From Bacillus sp. UNC41MFS5 (GTDB taxonomy: Bacteria > Bacillota > Bacilli > Bacillales_B > DSM-18226): 64,000 nt of DNA. The position numbers were made by a program, and so were the translations under genes. Below the pieces are notes generated by a model that searched no databases, was not told where the DNA came from, and saw only the letters and a list, made by a program, of their open reading frames with translations. The DNA is taken from assembly GCF_000686805.1 (NCBI RefSeq), contig NZ_JMLP01000012.1:124001-188000 (forward strand), read 5' to 3'. Each line of letters opens with the position of its first letter. The stretch's first letter is position 1. Of the stretch, positions 26,510 to 34,997 are shown one piece after another.

Positions 26510-27523
26510 TTATTTTATGTTTTCTACTTCCGGGATTAGCTGTTTCCATTCCTCATAGGAAATGATGGTATCCCAGTGCCCGGTTATTTTTGCAATCGTA
26601 ATTACCAAGAAGAACAGCACGAAGAAGGTAACTGGAACAAACCATTTATTTACCTTTTTCCGGGCTACCGTCATGTTTAGCGTGTCTTTCACGGGACATG
26701 CCTCTACACAAGACATACAGGCTGAACAATTAAGGGAATTTACTGTCTCAACCTTGTGTACCTTTAATCTTTGTGGACAAACCTTTGTACACATTTCGCA
26801 GTTTGTACACGTATCTTCATTTCTCTCAATCTTTGTAATTCTAAAGATACTGCCTAGTCCAATCAGTGCACCGTATGGACACAAGAAGCGGCACCAAAAA
26901 TTCCTAAAGAATAAGGACAGGATGAAGATGACAATGATAAACTTCAAGGCAAACCCGCCAAGATTGATAAATAAAAGGAGCATTTTTACATCAGATACCT
27001 TATTATACGGTTCCTCGAGAAAACTTTTCGCCGTAAACACGGGCATTTGTACAACCATAAGAACAAAAAATAACATCAATAAGTATTTTATTGGTGTTAA
27101 AATCCAGGTCACCCAACGCGTAATTTCAAAATTCCTCTTAAAAATTTTCCTGCCCAGCCACCCAATCAACTCACCAACTGTTCCAACAGGACAAATCCAA
27201 CTGCAGAATGATTTACGCAAAATAATTCCTGCACCTACAAAAAATGCAAGTAAAACGAGGCCGGCTGGATGAATGACATCAAATTCGCCACTCGTAAGCC
27301 AAACTTTTAAAGCGACCAAACCGCTGATTGGCAAGAACCCTTCAACCGCTGAGGGCCGATCAACAAAAGGGGATTTTCCGAGTGTTTCAAAATGCAAATA
27401 AAATTGATAAAACTGCAGACCAACATATAGTAAAAACAACAGAAACACGCCCTGAACGGTATATCTAGTAATCTGGACAGGTTTACGTTTCAACTGTTTC
27501 TGATACCAAGCTTTTGATTTCAT
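26510..27523 (-). CDS. Polyferredoxin membrane protein, NapH/CcoG-like
   Basis: The product is 337 residues. Five or six spans carry two cytoplasmic CXXXCP motifs (CSWICPVG and CRFLCPYG), followed by two classical [4Fe-4S] sites (CTNCEMCTKVCP and CSACMSCVEACP). NapH and the C-terminal half of NosR share this layout and pass electrons from quinol to reductases. No nap, nos or cco gene is next to it. A degenerate FNR box at -41.5 suggests oxygen control. GGAGG precedes the ATG. Confidence 0.85.
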   Translation of the reverse strand: MKSKAWYQKQLKRKPVQITRYTVQGVFLLFLLYVGLQFYQFYLHFETLGKSPFVDRPSAVEGFLPISGLVALKVWLTSGEFDVIHPAGLVLLAFFVGAGIILRKSFCSWICPVGTVGELIGWLGRKIFKRNFEITRWVTWILTPIKYLLMLFFVLMVVQMPVFTAKSFLEEPYNKVSDVKMLLLFINLGGFALKFIIVIFILSLFFRNFWCRFLCPYGALIGLGSIFRITKIERNEDTCTNCEMCTKVCPQRLKVHKVETVNSLNCSACMSCVEACPVKDTLNMTVARKKVNKWFVPVTFFVLFFLVITIAKITGHWDTIISYEEWKQLIPEVENIK

Positions 27524-27550
27524 AAGGTTTCCTCCAATCTCACTACCTCA

Positions 27551-27592
27551 ACTATAATGAACTTACAAAACATGGCATGTGATAAAAGTCAT
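27551..27592 (-). promoter_or_regulatory. Degenerate FNR-box promoter of the NapH-like gene
   Basis: On the minus strand ATGACTTTTATCAC (27592-27579) matches the FNR box at 7 of 10 positions; TATAGT (27556-27551) is a -10 that places the start near 27544, again 41.5 bp from the centre. Confidence 0.5.
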
Positions 27593-27670
27593 TGAGAATA
27601 TTGAATTCATAAAGAGTTCACATTACCATTCAAAAAATGTTAAATAAGCTTTTGGGGGCGGATAACCTCA

Positions 27671-27712
27671 TAAAACAAGGCCAGGGGAAAGTATCCACCT
27701 GGCCTTGTTTTA
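27671..27712. terminator. Bidirectional terminator
   Basis: AAAACAAGGCCAGG pairs perfectly with CCTGGCCTTGTTTT. Confidence 0.9.
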
Positions 27713-28696
27713 TTTTTCTGATGCAAATAAGATATTATTTTGTTTCCTAGCCTCTTCGGTAATTTGAAGTACGATTTCACTCCAACTTTTTAACCGCAAA
27801 TATTCTTTATCATTTTTCGTCTCAATAATCTTAGCAATGTTTTCACATTCATATACCATATTTTGTTCTTCTTGGGTGACACTAATGGTTTCTCTCTCTT
27901 TTCCTCGGTTGTCCACGAAGGTAATAGTTGAAATCGGGGCTGCATCTGCAAGGAAAAAAGTTCCCCTTTCCCCGTGAATTTCACACGGTAATTCGGAATG
28001 AGAAATTTTTGAACAAAGGATCGTACAAATAAAATCATCATACGTTAACACCAAAGTTCCACTTCCATCCACACCGCTCCGAAGAACAAATGGATGATAG
28101 TTGACCTGCTTAGGTGCACCAAACAATCCGACTGCTAAATAAAGCGGATAGACACCTAAATCAACAAGCGCGCCGCCAGAATATTGAGCCGAGAAAATAT
28201 TGGGCTCCTCCCCTTGTAAAAATAAATCATAGCGAGAGGAATATTGGATATAAGGCAATATAGTACTACGAAGCTTCCCAGCCCGTTGGAGGTTGTCTTT
28301 CAATATTTTGAAATTTGGGGTATGGATATTACGAATCGCTTCAAATAGATAAACACCGTTTTCCTCTGCCGTCTGATAGGCCGCATGTAACTCTGCACTC
28401 GTTGAAAAAATCGGTTTTTCACAGATAACATGTTTTTTATTTTTCAAAAATGTAAGTGTTTGTTCAAAATGGACCGAATTCGGTGAAGCAATATATACCG
28501 CTTGTATTTCTGGACTCTTCGCCATCTCCTCTATGTCTGTGTAAAAATAAGGAGCATTATATGTATCGGCTAATTGTTTCGCTTTATCCTCTGTTCTGGA
28601 ATAGACACTTGTTAATTGCAATTGACCACTGAGCTCTGCTGCTTTGATAAAGGATTCTGTAATCCATCCTGTTCCGACTGTTCCAAAGTTAATCAT
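27710..28696 (-). CDS. Gfo/Idh/MocA-family NAD(P)-dependent oxidoreductase
   Basis: This 328-residue protein opens with a Rossmann fold (FGTVGTGWITESFIKAA) and has the family motif HVICEKPIF near residue 95 with its catalytic Lys. The C-terminal half is the GFO/IDH substrate domain (SGGALVDLGVYPLYLAVGLF). Members oxidise sugars, polyols or dihydrodiols; this subgroup is related to YulF/YhhX-like proteins of unknown substrate. It stands alone with its own terminator. Confidence 0.88.
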   Translation of the reverse strand: MINFGTVGTGWITESFIKAAELSGQLQLTSVYSRTEDKAKQLADTYNAPYFYTDIEEMAKSPEIQAVYIASPNSVHFEQTLTFLKNKKHVICEKPIFSTSAELHAAYQTAEENGVYLFEAIRNIHTPNFKILKDNLQRAGKLRSTILPYIQYSSRYDLFLQGEEPNIFSAQYSGGALVDLGVYPLYLAVGLFGAPKQVNYHPFVLRSGVDGSGTLVLTYDDFICTILCSKISHSELPCEIHGERGTFFLADAAPISTITFVDNRGKERETISVTQEEQNMVYECENIAKIIETKNDKEYLRLKSWSEIVLQITEEARKQNNILFASEK

Positions 28697-28898
28697 TTGT
28701 AGTTCCCCTTCCTTTATATATCTTCAAGAAACTATTGTAGTCTTTTTCAAACACACTTGCCAATTCCAGAATTCTTAATAAATAAACAAATTTTCCATTT
28801 CACGAGTGTTTTATACATGAATTGTTGGGAACAATGGAAAAATATCCGTATTTATGTTATTTATAATGTAGAGTTAAGAATGAAAGAGGTTGAAAAGG

Positions 28899-30554
28899 GT
28901 GGACAATAACACATCTAATTTTATTAAAGATTTTATGATTAAAGATCTTGAATCTGGAAAGCACCATAAAATCATCACGCGGTTCCCGCCAGAGCCAAAC
29001 GGTTATTTACATATTGGACATGCAAAATCAATTGTTATCAACTTTGGCTTAGCCGACGAGTTTAATGGGTTGACCAATTTGCGCTTTGACGATACCAATC
29101 CGTTAAAAGAAGATATCGAATATGTAAACTCAATCAAAGAAGATGTAAAGTGGTTAGGTTTTGAATGGGATAACTTATTATTTGCTTCCAATTATTTTGA
29201 AGAAATGTATAAACGTGCGGTTTTATTGATCAAAAAAGGATTAGCCTATGTTGATGACTTATCAGCTGACGAAATTCGCCAGTACCGTGGGACACTAACG
29301 GAACCTGGGAAGGATAGCCCTTACCGGACCCGTTCGATTGAGGAGAACCTTGATTTATTTGAAAAGATGCGGGAAGGTGTCTTTGAAAATGGCCAAAAGG
29401 TCCTTCGAGCGAAAATTGATATGTCATCACCGAATATAAACTTACGTGACCCTGTTATCTACCGGATTGCCCATGCAACCCATCATAATACCGGTGACAA
29501 ATGGTGCATTTATCCGATGTATGCTTTTGCTCATCCACTTGAGGATGCAATTGAAGGAGTAACCCATTCCATTTGTACGATAGAATTTGAAGACCAACGT
29601 CCCCTCTATAATTGGGTTGTCGAACAATGTGAAATGGAGAGCACTCCACAGCAAATAGAATTTGGCCGCTTAAATGTAACGAATACGGTCATGAGTAAAC
29701 GGAAGCTGAAGCAATTAGTAGACGAAGGATTTGTGGATGGCTGGGATGATCCGCGTATGCCAACCATTTCGGGGATGAGAAGAAAAGGATTCACGCCAGA
29801 ATCGATTGTTTCGTTTGTCCGAGAAACTGGCATTCACAAAGGTTCTGGAGCAGTTGATTCACAAATGCTCGAACACTTCGTCCGTGAGGATTTAAAATTA
29901 AAAGCACCACGAACAATGGGTGTCATCGATCCCTTAAAGGTTGTTATTACGAATTATCCAGAAGGACAAATTGAATTGCTAGATGCTGAAATCAATCCAG
30001 AGAATCCAGAAATGGGCACGAGAAAAATTCCATTCTCGCGGGAAATTTATATTGAACAAGACGACTTTATGGAAGAGCCGCCTAAAAAGTATTTCCGTTT
30101 GTTCCCCGGTAATGAGGTCCGTCTAAAAAATGCCTATTTCATTAAATGTGAAGAAGTGGTTAAGGATTCAAATGGTAAAGTAGTCGAACTGCGCTGTACT
30201 TACGACCCAGAGACAAAAAGTGGCACAGGGTTTACGGGTAGAAAGGTGAAGGGAACCATTCATTGGGTGGAAGCAGCCCATGCCGTTCCTGCTGAATTCC
30301 GTCTCTACGAACCACTGATTTTGGACGAAACAGACGATAACAACAGTCCAGAAAAAACATTCTTAGACAATGTTAATCCAAATTCAATTCAGGTGTTACA
30401 AGGCTTTGTTGAGCCTAACATGAAGGAAAGCAGACCGCAAGAGAAATTCCAATTCTTTAGACATGGCTACTTTAACGTAGACCCTAAACATACAACAGTC
30501 GATAAGCTCGTATTTAACCGCATTGTATCATTAAAGAGTTCATTTAAAATTTAA
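28899..30554 (+). CDS. glnS: Glutaminyl-tRNA synthetase
   Basis: The product is about 551 residues. Class I motifs are [15 protein letters not shown] (HIGH), [12 protein letters not shown] and VMSKRKL (KMSKS), with the GlnRS-specific anticodon-binding beta-barrels at the C-terminus. I prefer the GTG at 28899, nine nt after AAGAGG; a TTG at 28890 is in frame. Most Bacilli make Gln-tRNA indirectly with GatCAB, and B. subtilis lacks GlnRS, so this gene was probably acquired by an ancestor of the group. TATAAT lies at 28862. No T-box leader is visible. Confidence 0.95.
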   Translation: MDNNTSNFIKDFMIKDLESGKHHKIITRFPPEPNGYLHIGHAKSIVINFGLADEFNGLTNLRFDDTNPLKEDIEYVNSIKEDVKWLGFEWDNLLFASNYFEEMYKRAVLLIKKGLAYVDDLSADEIRQYRGTLTEPGKDSPYRTRSIEENLDLFEKMREGVFENGQKVLRAKIDMSSPNINLRDPVIYRIAHATHHNTGDKWCIYPMYAFAHPLEDAIEGVTHSICTIEFEDQRPLYNWVVEQCEMESTPQQIEFGRLNVTNTVMSKRKLKQLVDEGFVDGWDDPRMPTISGMRRKGFTPESIVSFVRETGIHKGSGAVDSQMLEHFVREDLKLKAPRTMGVIDPLKVVITNYPEGQIELLDAEINPENPEMGTRKIPFSREIYIEQDDFMEEPPKKYFRLFPGNEVRLKNAYFIKCEEVVKDSNGKVVELRCTYDPETKSGTGFTGRKVKGTIHWVEAAHAVPAEFRLYEPLILDETDDNNSPEKTFLDNVNPNSIQVLQGFVEPNMKESRPQEKFQFFRHGYFNVDPKHTTVDKLVFNRIVSLKSSFKI

Positions 30555-30555
30555 A

Positions 30556-30593
30556 CGAAAGAACCAGGCGCATAACACCGCCTGGTTCTTTCC
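30556..30593. terminator. Bidirectional terminator after glnS
   Basis: GAACCAGGCG pairs perfectly with CGCCTGGTTC around an 8-nt loop. Confidence 0.88.
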
Positions 30594-31654
30594 TATTCCA
30601 CAATAGAACTCGGTACTTCTAAGATCAGTTTAGTTCCCTTCCTAGGTGAAGAGCTGATTAATAACTCTCCGCCTACCGAACGTGCTCGCTCATCCATACT
30701 AAACAAACCAACACCAAAGGTTTGATTCTTCACATCAAATCCCTTTCCTTTATCCTCAATCATAACTCGGATGACATCCTCTATTTCTCTAACAGAGACC
30801 GTCGCTTCATTAACTTCTGCATATTTCCGAATATTCGTGAGTGCTTCCTGAATAATCCTGTAAATCGTTAGTTCAATGCTGATGTCCAAGCGCCGATTTA
30901 ACACGCATTCAAAATACACATCAATATTGTAATGGTCAGAATAACGGGTTAAAAACGACCGAATAGCTGGCACTAATCCTAAATCATCAAGTACGGAGGG
31001 CCGAAGTTCCCATGAGATCTCACGGATTTCTTCGATCAATTCGGTTGCTTCGGTTTGCATCTGTTCCAGTAGAGGATGGTCCATTTCGGCTAAGAGACGA
31101 TTAATCGTAATCAAATGACTATACAGATTTTGTCCAATCCCATCGTGTAAATTACGTGACAAGCGTTTTCGTTCCTCTTCTTGAACATTAATGATAGTAG
31201 TCATCATTTTTTGAAGCTCTCGTTCGACTCGCTTTCGCTCGGTAATTTCATAACGAATCGCTAAGTATTGGTACGGCTTTCCCTTTTCATTTAAAAAAGG
31301 AACAATCGTTGTATCCATCCAATATAAGGTACCATCTTTTGCCCTATTGCAGATTTCACCTTTCCAAACTTCACCGGAACCGATTGTTTTCCACATTTTT
31401 CTGAAAAATTCTTTTGAATGGTACTGGGAATTAATAATTCGATGATCTTGCCCTAGGAGTTCTTCTCTGGAGTATTTCGAGATATGGCAAAATTGATCAT
31501 TCACATATGTAATCATGCCCCGAGAATCGGTGATGGCTACAATCGAAGATTCATCAAGCGCAAACTTTATATCTACTAATTCCTGCATTGACTTTTTTAA
31601 TTCTAACTCAAGATATGCGAAATTATTTGCAGGCTGGTCCATTTCCTTGTCCAT
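30593..31654 (-). CDS. PAS-domain histidine kinase, NreB-like
   Basis: The product is 353 residues and cytoplasmic. One PAS/PAC domain (about 30-145, with GVW-like GEVWKGEICNRAKDG and IRYEITERK) precedes HisKA_3 (LSRNLHDGIGQNLYSHL) and HATPase (EDKGKGFDV, GVGLFSMDERARSVGG). Staphylococcal NreB ligates an oxygen-sensing cluster with four PAS Cys; here the PAS has only C56 and C102, so that cluster cannot form in the same way. It is last in the operon kinase-NreC-NreA-kinase. GGGAGGAG precedes the ATG. Confidence 0.88.
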   Translation of the reverse strand: MDKEMDQPANNFAYLELELKKSMQELVDIKFALDESSIVAITDSRGMITYVNDQFCHISKYSREELLGQDHRIINSQYHSKEFFRKMWKTIGSGEVWKGEICNRAKDGTLYWMDTTIVPFLNEKGKPYQYLAIRYEITERKRVERELQKMMTTIINVQEEERKRLSRNLHDGIGQNLYSHLITINRLLAEMDHPLLEQMQTEATELIEEIREISWELRPSVLDDLGLVPAIRSFLTRYSDHYNIDVYFECVLNRRLDISIELTIYRIIQEALTNIRKYAEVNEATVSVREIEDVIRVMIEDKGKGFDVKNQTFGVGLFSMDERARSVGGELLISSSPRKGTKLILEVPSSIVE

Positions 31655-31673
31655 TAGCTCCTCCCTGCATCTA

Positions 31674-32123
31674 TCAAAGTATCTGTTCCGTCAATATTTT
31701 TTCTAAGTCTTGAGCAGCTTCCTTTACATACTGCTGATCAGTTTCAGTATACGTTTTCATTTTCCGATTACCAATAAGTAATACCCCTTTAGGTGCACTA
31801 TGAAAAAACAATGGAACGGCATAAGTCGAAACAAGTTTTTCAGCAAGCATAATTGGGTGGTCCGTAATTTTTCCGATAATTCCCTTAGGAAAATCTGTAA
31901 GCATCATTGGACTTCCGCTTGAGATTATTTTTCCTGCGATGCCTTTTCCAAAACGGACAGTTATTCTTTTGTATTTTTCATTTAAATTGCCAGCAGCATA
32001 ATGCCACTTAACATCTGGGCCCACTTCATTTTGCAGCGCCAGGGCAACAAATTCGCAATCAACTAAAGTCAACAGACTGTCGCAAACCTTCATTACTGCC
32101 GGACATCCCTCAATCTCTTTCAT
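31674..32123 (-). CDS. GAF-domain protein, NreA-like (nitrate receptor family)
   Basis: The product is 149 residues and consists of one GAF domain, matching NreA length. The VKWHYAAGN segment corresponds to the Trp-containing part of the nitrate pocket in staphylococcal NreA, and VRFGKGIAGKIISSG to the following conserved helix. NreA restrains NreB when nitrate is absent. AAGGAG precedes the ATG. The position between a NreC-like regulator and a PAS kinase strongly supports the role. Confidence 0.8.
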   Translation of the reverse strand: MKEIEGCPAVMKVCDSLLTLVDCEFVALALQNEVGPDVKWHYAAGNLNEKYKRITVRFGKGIAGKIISSGSPMMLTDFPKGIIGKITDHPIMLAEKLVSTYAVPLFFHSAPKGVLLIGNRKMKTYTETDQQYVKEAAQDLEKILTEQIL

Positions 32124-32137
32124 TCAAGAATTTCTCC

Positions 32138-32791
32138 TTAAATACCATAACCCAATAACCCTTTTCTTACGGCATATTCCACCAACTCAGGTCTGGTTTT
32201 CATCTGTAGTTTTTCCATCAACTTACCTTTGTGGGTTTCAACAGTTTTAACACTAAGCACCAGTTGTTCTGCGATTTCCTTATTGGAATATCCTTTCGCA
32301 ATAAGAGTTAGCACTTCTTTCTCTCGATCGGATAAAAGATTGTACGTATCATTCCCATCTTGTTTTACGCTGCTCAAATATTCTTCCATCAACCTCTTCT
32401 GTGCAGAGGGATGCAAATAGGCATCTCCAACAGCAACTGATTCAATGGCTGACATTAATTCAGCATGTGGTGCACTTTTTAAGATACAGCCAGATGCTCC
32501 CCCTTGAATGGCACGAAAAAGGTACTCCTCATCATCATGCATTGTTAATATTAAAATATTCACTTGAGGCATTAACTTTTTCAATTCCATTGTCGCTGAT
32601 AATCCGTCTTTTCCATGCGGCATGCTTAGATCCATGACCACAACATCAGGTTGTAACTTTAGCGCTTGTTTAATTCCTTCATTTCCTTCCGATGCTTCAC
32701 CAATTACCTCCATTTCTGGATTCGTGTTTAACAGCATCTTAAGCCCCATTCTAACCACTGCATGGTCATCAACCAAAAGGATTTTTATCAC
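32138..32791 (-). CDS. NarL-type response regulator, NreC-like
   Basis: The product is 217 residues. The receiver begins IKILLVDDHAVVRMGL, with acceptor Asp in VVVMDLSMPHGKDG; the LuxR-type HTH is LSDREKEVLTLIAKGYSN, then SVKTVETHKGKLMEKL. The GTG start at 32791 follows AAAGGAG at 8 nt. It lies between two HisKA_3 kinases and a NreA-like protein. The likely target is the adjacent molybdoenzyme operon, by analogy with narG control by NreC. Confidence 0.9.
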   Translation of the reverse strand: MIKILLVDDHAVVRMGLKMLLNTNPEMEVIGEASEGNEGIKQALKLQPDVVVMDLSMPHGKDGLSATMELKKLMPQVNILILTMHDDEEYLFRAIQGGASGCILKSAPHAELMSAIESVAVGDAYLHPSAQKRLMEEYLSSVKQDGNDTYNLLSDREKEVLTLIAKGYSNKEIAEQLVLSVKTVETHKGKLMEKLQMKTRPELVEYAVRKGLLGYGI

Positions 32792-32804
32792 TCTTAACTC
32801 TCCT

Positions 32805-33467
32805 TTAATCCCAGTTTAACGGAAGAGATATTTCTATGGACGTTCCTTCCCCTATTTTAGAGGAAATGTTGCACTGACCGCCAGTCAGAAGCATTCGCTC
32901 TTTCATTGCGGCAAGTCCAGATAATGGATTAAGGTACTTGTATTCCTCCGGTTGAAATCCTTTGCCAAAGTCATAAATGGTAATGGTCAATTCTTCCTCC
33001 GTCCAAATAAAATGAATGGTTATGTTGGAAGTATCTGCATACTTGGCAATATTGGCAAGTGCCTCCTGGCAGACTCGAAACACGGTAATACTATTTTTTT
33101 CAGATATCCATTTTTCTTCACCCGTTGTATCTAAGTCTACTAGGATTCCAAACGTTGATGTATATAACTTAAGATAACTCCTCATGGCTGGAAGTAAACC
33201 CAGGGTTGTCAGTGTCGGTGGATGTAATTCAACAGATAGGAGCCTAATTTCTTGAATGGTCTTTTCAATCAACTCCGACATTTCGCGGACATAATGTTTC
33301 ATGTGTGGTTCTTTGGCACCTGATTTAATAAACTGTAAGCCTGTTAAGATACTATATAGATTTTGTCCGACACCTTCATGAAGTTCTAGGGCAATCCGTT
33401 TGATTTCTTCTTCTTGGGAATGAATTATATAAGAGCTAATCTGCTGTTTTGAACTTAAATCATCCAT
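32805..33467 (-). CDS. Sensor-less HisKA_3 histidine kinase
   Basis: I start this gene at the ATG 33467 (MDDLSSKQQ), seven nt after GGAGGGG. That gives 220 residues with only HisKA_3 (RIALELHEGVGQNLYSIL) and HATPase (YDFGKGFQ, GLAAMKERMLLTGG). A longer in-frame reading to 33644 would translate through the GC-rich MITE-like element and is spurious. It lacks any sensor domain, so input probably comes from the NreA-like GAF protein or through heterodimers with the PAS kinase. A -10 TATAAT (33497-33492) sits at the edge of the element. Confidence 0.82.
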   Translation of the reverse strand: MDDLSSKQQISSYIIHSQEEEIKRIALELHEGVGQNLYSILTGLQFIKSGAKEPHMKHYVREMSELIEKTIQEIRLLSVELHPPTLTTLGLLPAMRSYLKLYTSTFGILVDLDTTGEEKWISEKNSITVFRVCQEALANIAKYADTSNITIHFIWTEEELTITIYDFGKGFQPEEYKYLNPLSGLAAMKERMLLTGGQCNISSKIGEGTSIEISLPLNWD

Positions 33468-33500
33468 TTTGCCCCTCCAGTATTTTATTAAATTATATAA

Positions 33501-33686
33501 AGGCTCTGTTAAACTTGCCTGTTGATTTCCGCTCCAGGCGCTTCGCTTTCCGCGGGCGGTCCGGGGAGCCTCCTCGTCGCTGTGCTCCTGCGGGGTCTCC
33601 CCTGCCCCGTCCTCCCGCAGGAGTCTTCGCGCCTTCCACTCCAATCAACAGGGTGCCAAAATCAACAATAAGCTTCAACATAGCCT
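33501..33686. repeat. MITE-like element, 186 bp
   Basis: The ends are imperfect 26-bp inverted repeats, AGGCTCTGTTAAAC... on the left and the complement AGGCTATGTTGAAG... on the right. A second nested pair is CCTGTTGATT (33518-33527) and AATCAACAGG (33643-33652). The interior is far more GC-rich than the flanks and full of short palindromes. No transposase frame is present. I saw no convincing target duplication. Confidence 0.75.
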
Positions 33687-33688
33687 AA

Positions 33689-33722
33689 ATAAAAAAGGCA
33701 GGTTCTTCTTAGAAAACCTGGA
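33689..33722 (-). terminator. Terminator of the molybdoenzyme operon
   Basis: On the minus strand AGGTTTTCT/AGAAGAACCT can pair with small bulges and a run of T follows, just after the last small gene. Confidence 0.6.
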
Positions 33723-33990
33723 CCTTTTTTATAGTATATGTTAAGCCGCTTTCTGAATCAAAAGCCTTCCATTGCCCTTCTGACTCTTTTACTTGTGAAG
33801 AAATCGGAACGGCAAGAAAATAAAAATCATCAAAATAAAAGCGGATATGAGTTCTATCTGGACAATACTGTATCTTTTTCACTAATTTCCTCACTGCGGG
33901 CGCTTGGTCTCCCCCCGAAGCATCTTGAATGGCTACCTCTACTGGCACACCAACAAACCGGTTCACTTCTTCTAGCTTAATGAGTTCCAC
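33709..33990 (-). CDS. Conserved-context hypothetical protein, 93 aa
   Basis: The GTG at 33990 overlaps the preceding stop by 14 nt. The soluble product is beta-rich in prediction (HIRFYFDDFYFLAVPISSQV) with a single Cys (IQYCPDRTH) and no signal. It ends the seven-gene operon. I do not recognise the family. The position suggests an accessory or maturation factor for the molybdoenzyme complex. Confidence 0.6.
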   Translation of the reverse strand: MELIKLEEVNRFVGVPVEVAIQDASGGDQAPAVRKLVKKIQYCPDRTHIRFYFDDFYFLAVPISSQVKESEGQWKAFDSESGLTYTIKKVQVF

Positions 33991-34294
33991 AGCTGTTACA
34001 TCCTCTCTTCACTGGATAGATGAACATCTTATACCCTTGCAGATACTCCCAAAACTTCTCATCGGCATTATCCTCGATGAATCGAATGGTTTCCTCTTCA
34101 GAACTCCAGTCACTCATACCTTTTATTTCTGCGATAACCATCTCAGCCCCATCAAGGTTTTTTTCCTCGAGAAACCAATTCAGGCGCTTTTTAGCAAAAG
34201 TAGTCTTTAATAACTCATCAATTTCAGCAGTAAAACCCCCTTCTTCTGGACGGACAAAACAAAAATCTATATAAGTCTCACTAGTCATTGACAT
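33977..34294 (-). CDS. Conserved-context hypothetical protein, about 105 aa
   Basis: The product is acidic and helical with a C-terminal CNSCGTH (CXXC) and one further Cys near the start. Its gene overlaps both neighbours. The start may be ATG 34294 or ATG 34288 (better spacing from AAGGTG). The family is unknown. The terminal CXXC could bind metal or take part in thiol chemistry, a common trait of reductase-specific chaperones, but nothing proves it. Confidence 0.6.
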   Translation of the reverse strand: MSMTSETYIDFCFVRPEEGGFTAEIDELLKTTFAKKRLNWFLEEKNLDGAEMVIAEIKGMSDWSSEEETIRFIEDNADEKFWEYLQGYKMFIYPVKRGCNSCGTH

Positions 34295-34472
34295 TCACAC
34301 CTTTTTTATAAATAAGGAATGCAACCGGAAATAAAATAACGTTGATGACCGCGGCTATAATCGTATTGGTATAATTTTCGTAGAAATATTGATGGACCAT
34401 GTATTGAGTAAAGATAATGTTTAACATCAAAACTGCTAAAAGAAGGGCGACAGGCAAGTAACTACGCTTCAT
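34281..34472 (-). CDS. Small two-span membrane protein, 63 aa
   Basis: Two hydrophobic segments (YLPVALLLAVLMLNIIF and IIAAVINVILFPVAFLIY) flank a short loop with Tyr/His. The gene overlaps the Rieske gene by 11 nt and the next by 14 nt. It may be a small membrane subunit of the complex. No family recognised. Confidence 0.65.
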   Translation of the reverse strand: MKRSYLPVALLLAVLMLNIIFTQYMVHQYFYENYTNTIIAAVINVILFPVAFLIYKKGVNVND

Positions 34473-34986
34473 AACGTTTCACCCCCACGGCATAAACTAC
34501 ACCGTTTTCAACTTTTACATAAATTTCAGGAAGCGGACGGCGCGGTGGACCTGCGATTGGCGCACCCGTTTCCACATCAAATTTTCCGTGATGGCAAGGG
34601 CAAAGCATTTCTCCTTCATCCTTTTTCCAAAATACAGGGCATCTTAAGTGGGTACACGCATTTTGGTAGGCTACATATTTATTTTCAGATAATCGAATTA
34701 AGATTGCACTGTCATGTTCACCAGGAAAGGCAAAGTCAACTGCATCTCCTACAGGCAAAGAATTAACATTAGTAATTTTTTGCTTTGGATATTTTTTATC
34801 TCCTAATCCGGTTAATTCTTTTGCAGCTAATGCTCCCCAAGGAAGAGAGGAAACAGCAAATACTCCTGCTGCTCCAACTAATGTTTTCATAAAGCCTCGG
34901 CGGTCTAGTTTTCTTTCATTATTGCGGTTTATATTATGGGTATAATTATCTTCATTGAATGGGATTTTATTATTTTTTTCTATCAT
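34462..34986 (-). CDS. Tat-exported Rieske [2Fe-2S] protein
   Basis: The product is about 174 residues. A twin-arginine signal (LDRRGFMKTLVGAAGVFA) precedes a Rieske fold with CTHLRCPVFW and LCPCHHGKF. The extra Cys in each loop would form the disulfide of bc-type high-potential Rieske proteins. I choose the ATG 34986 (MIEKNNK), six nt after GGAGGG. It sits 11 bp downstream of the Fe-S subunit gene. A Rieske partner is unusual for NasC/NarB-type enzymes. Confidence 0.9.
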   Translation of the reverse strand: MIEKNNKIPFNEDNYTHNINRNNERKLDRRGFMKTLVGAAGVFAVSSLPWGALAAKELTGLGDKKYPKQKITNVNSLPVGDAVDFAFPGEHDSAILIRLSENKYVAYQNACTHLRCPVFWKKDEGEMLCPCHHGKFDVETGAPIAGPPRRPLPEIYVKVENGVVYAVGVKRYEA

Positions 34987-34997
34987 GTTCATCCCTC

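Noticed and set aside
28697..28898. T-box riboswitch before glnS
   Set aside because: The conserved T-box sequence (GGTGGnACCGCG) and an antiterminator/terminator pair are absent.
33468..33644. N-terminal extension of the sensor-less kinase (in-frame to 33644)
   Set aside because: It is translated MITE-like repeat, Arg/Gly/Glu-rich with no domain, and the ATG 33467 has an excellent ribosome site.
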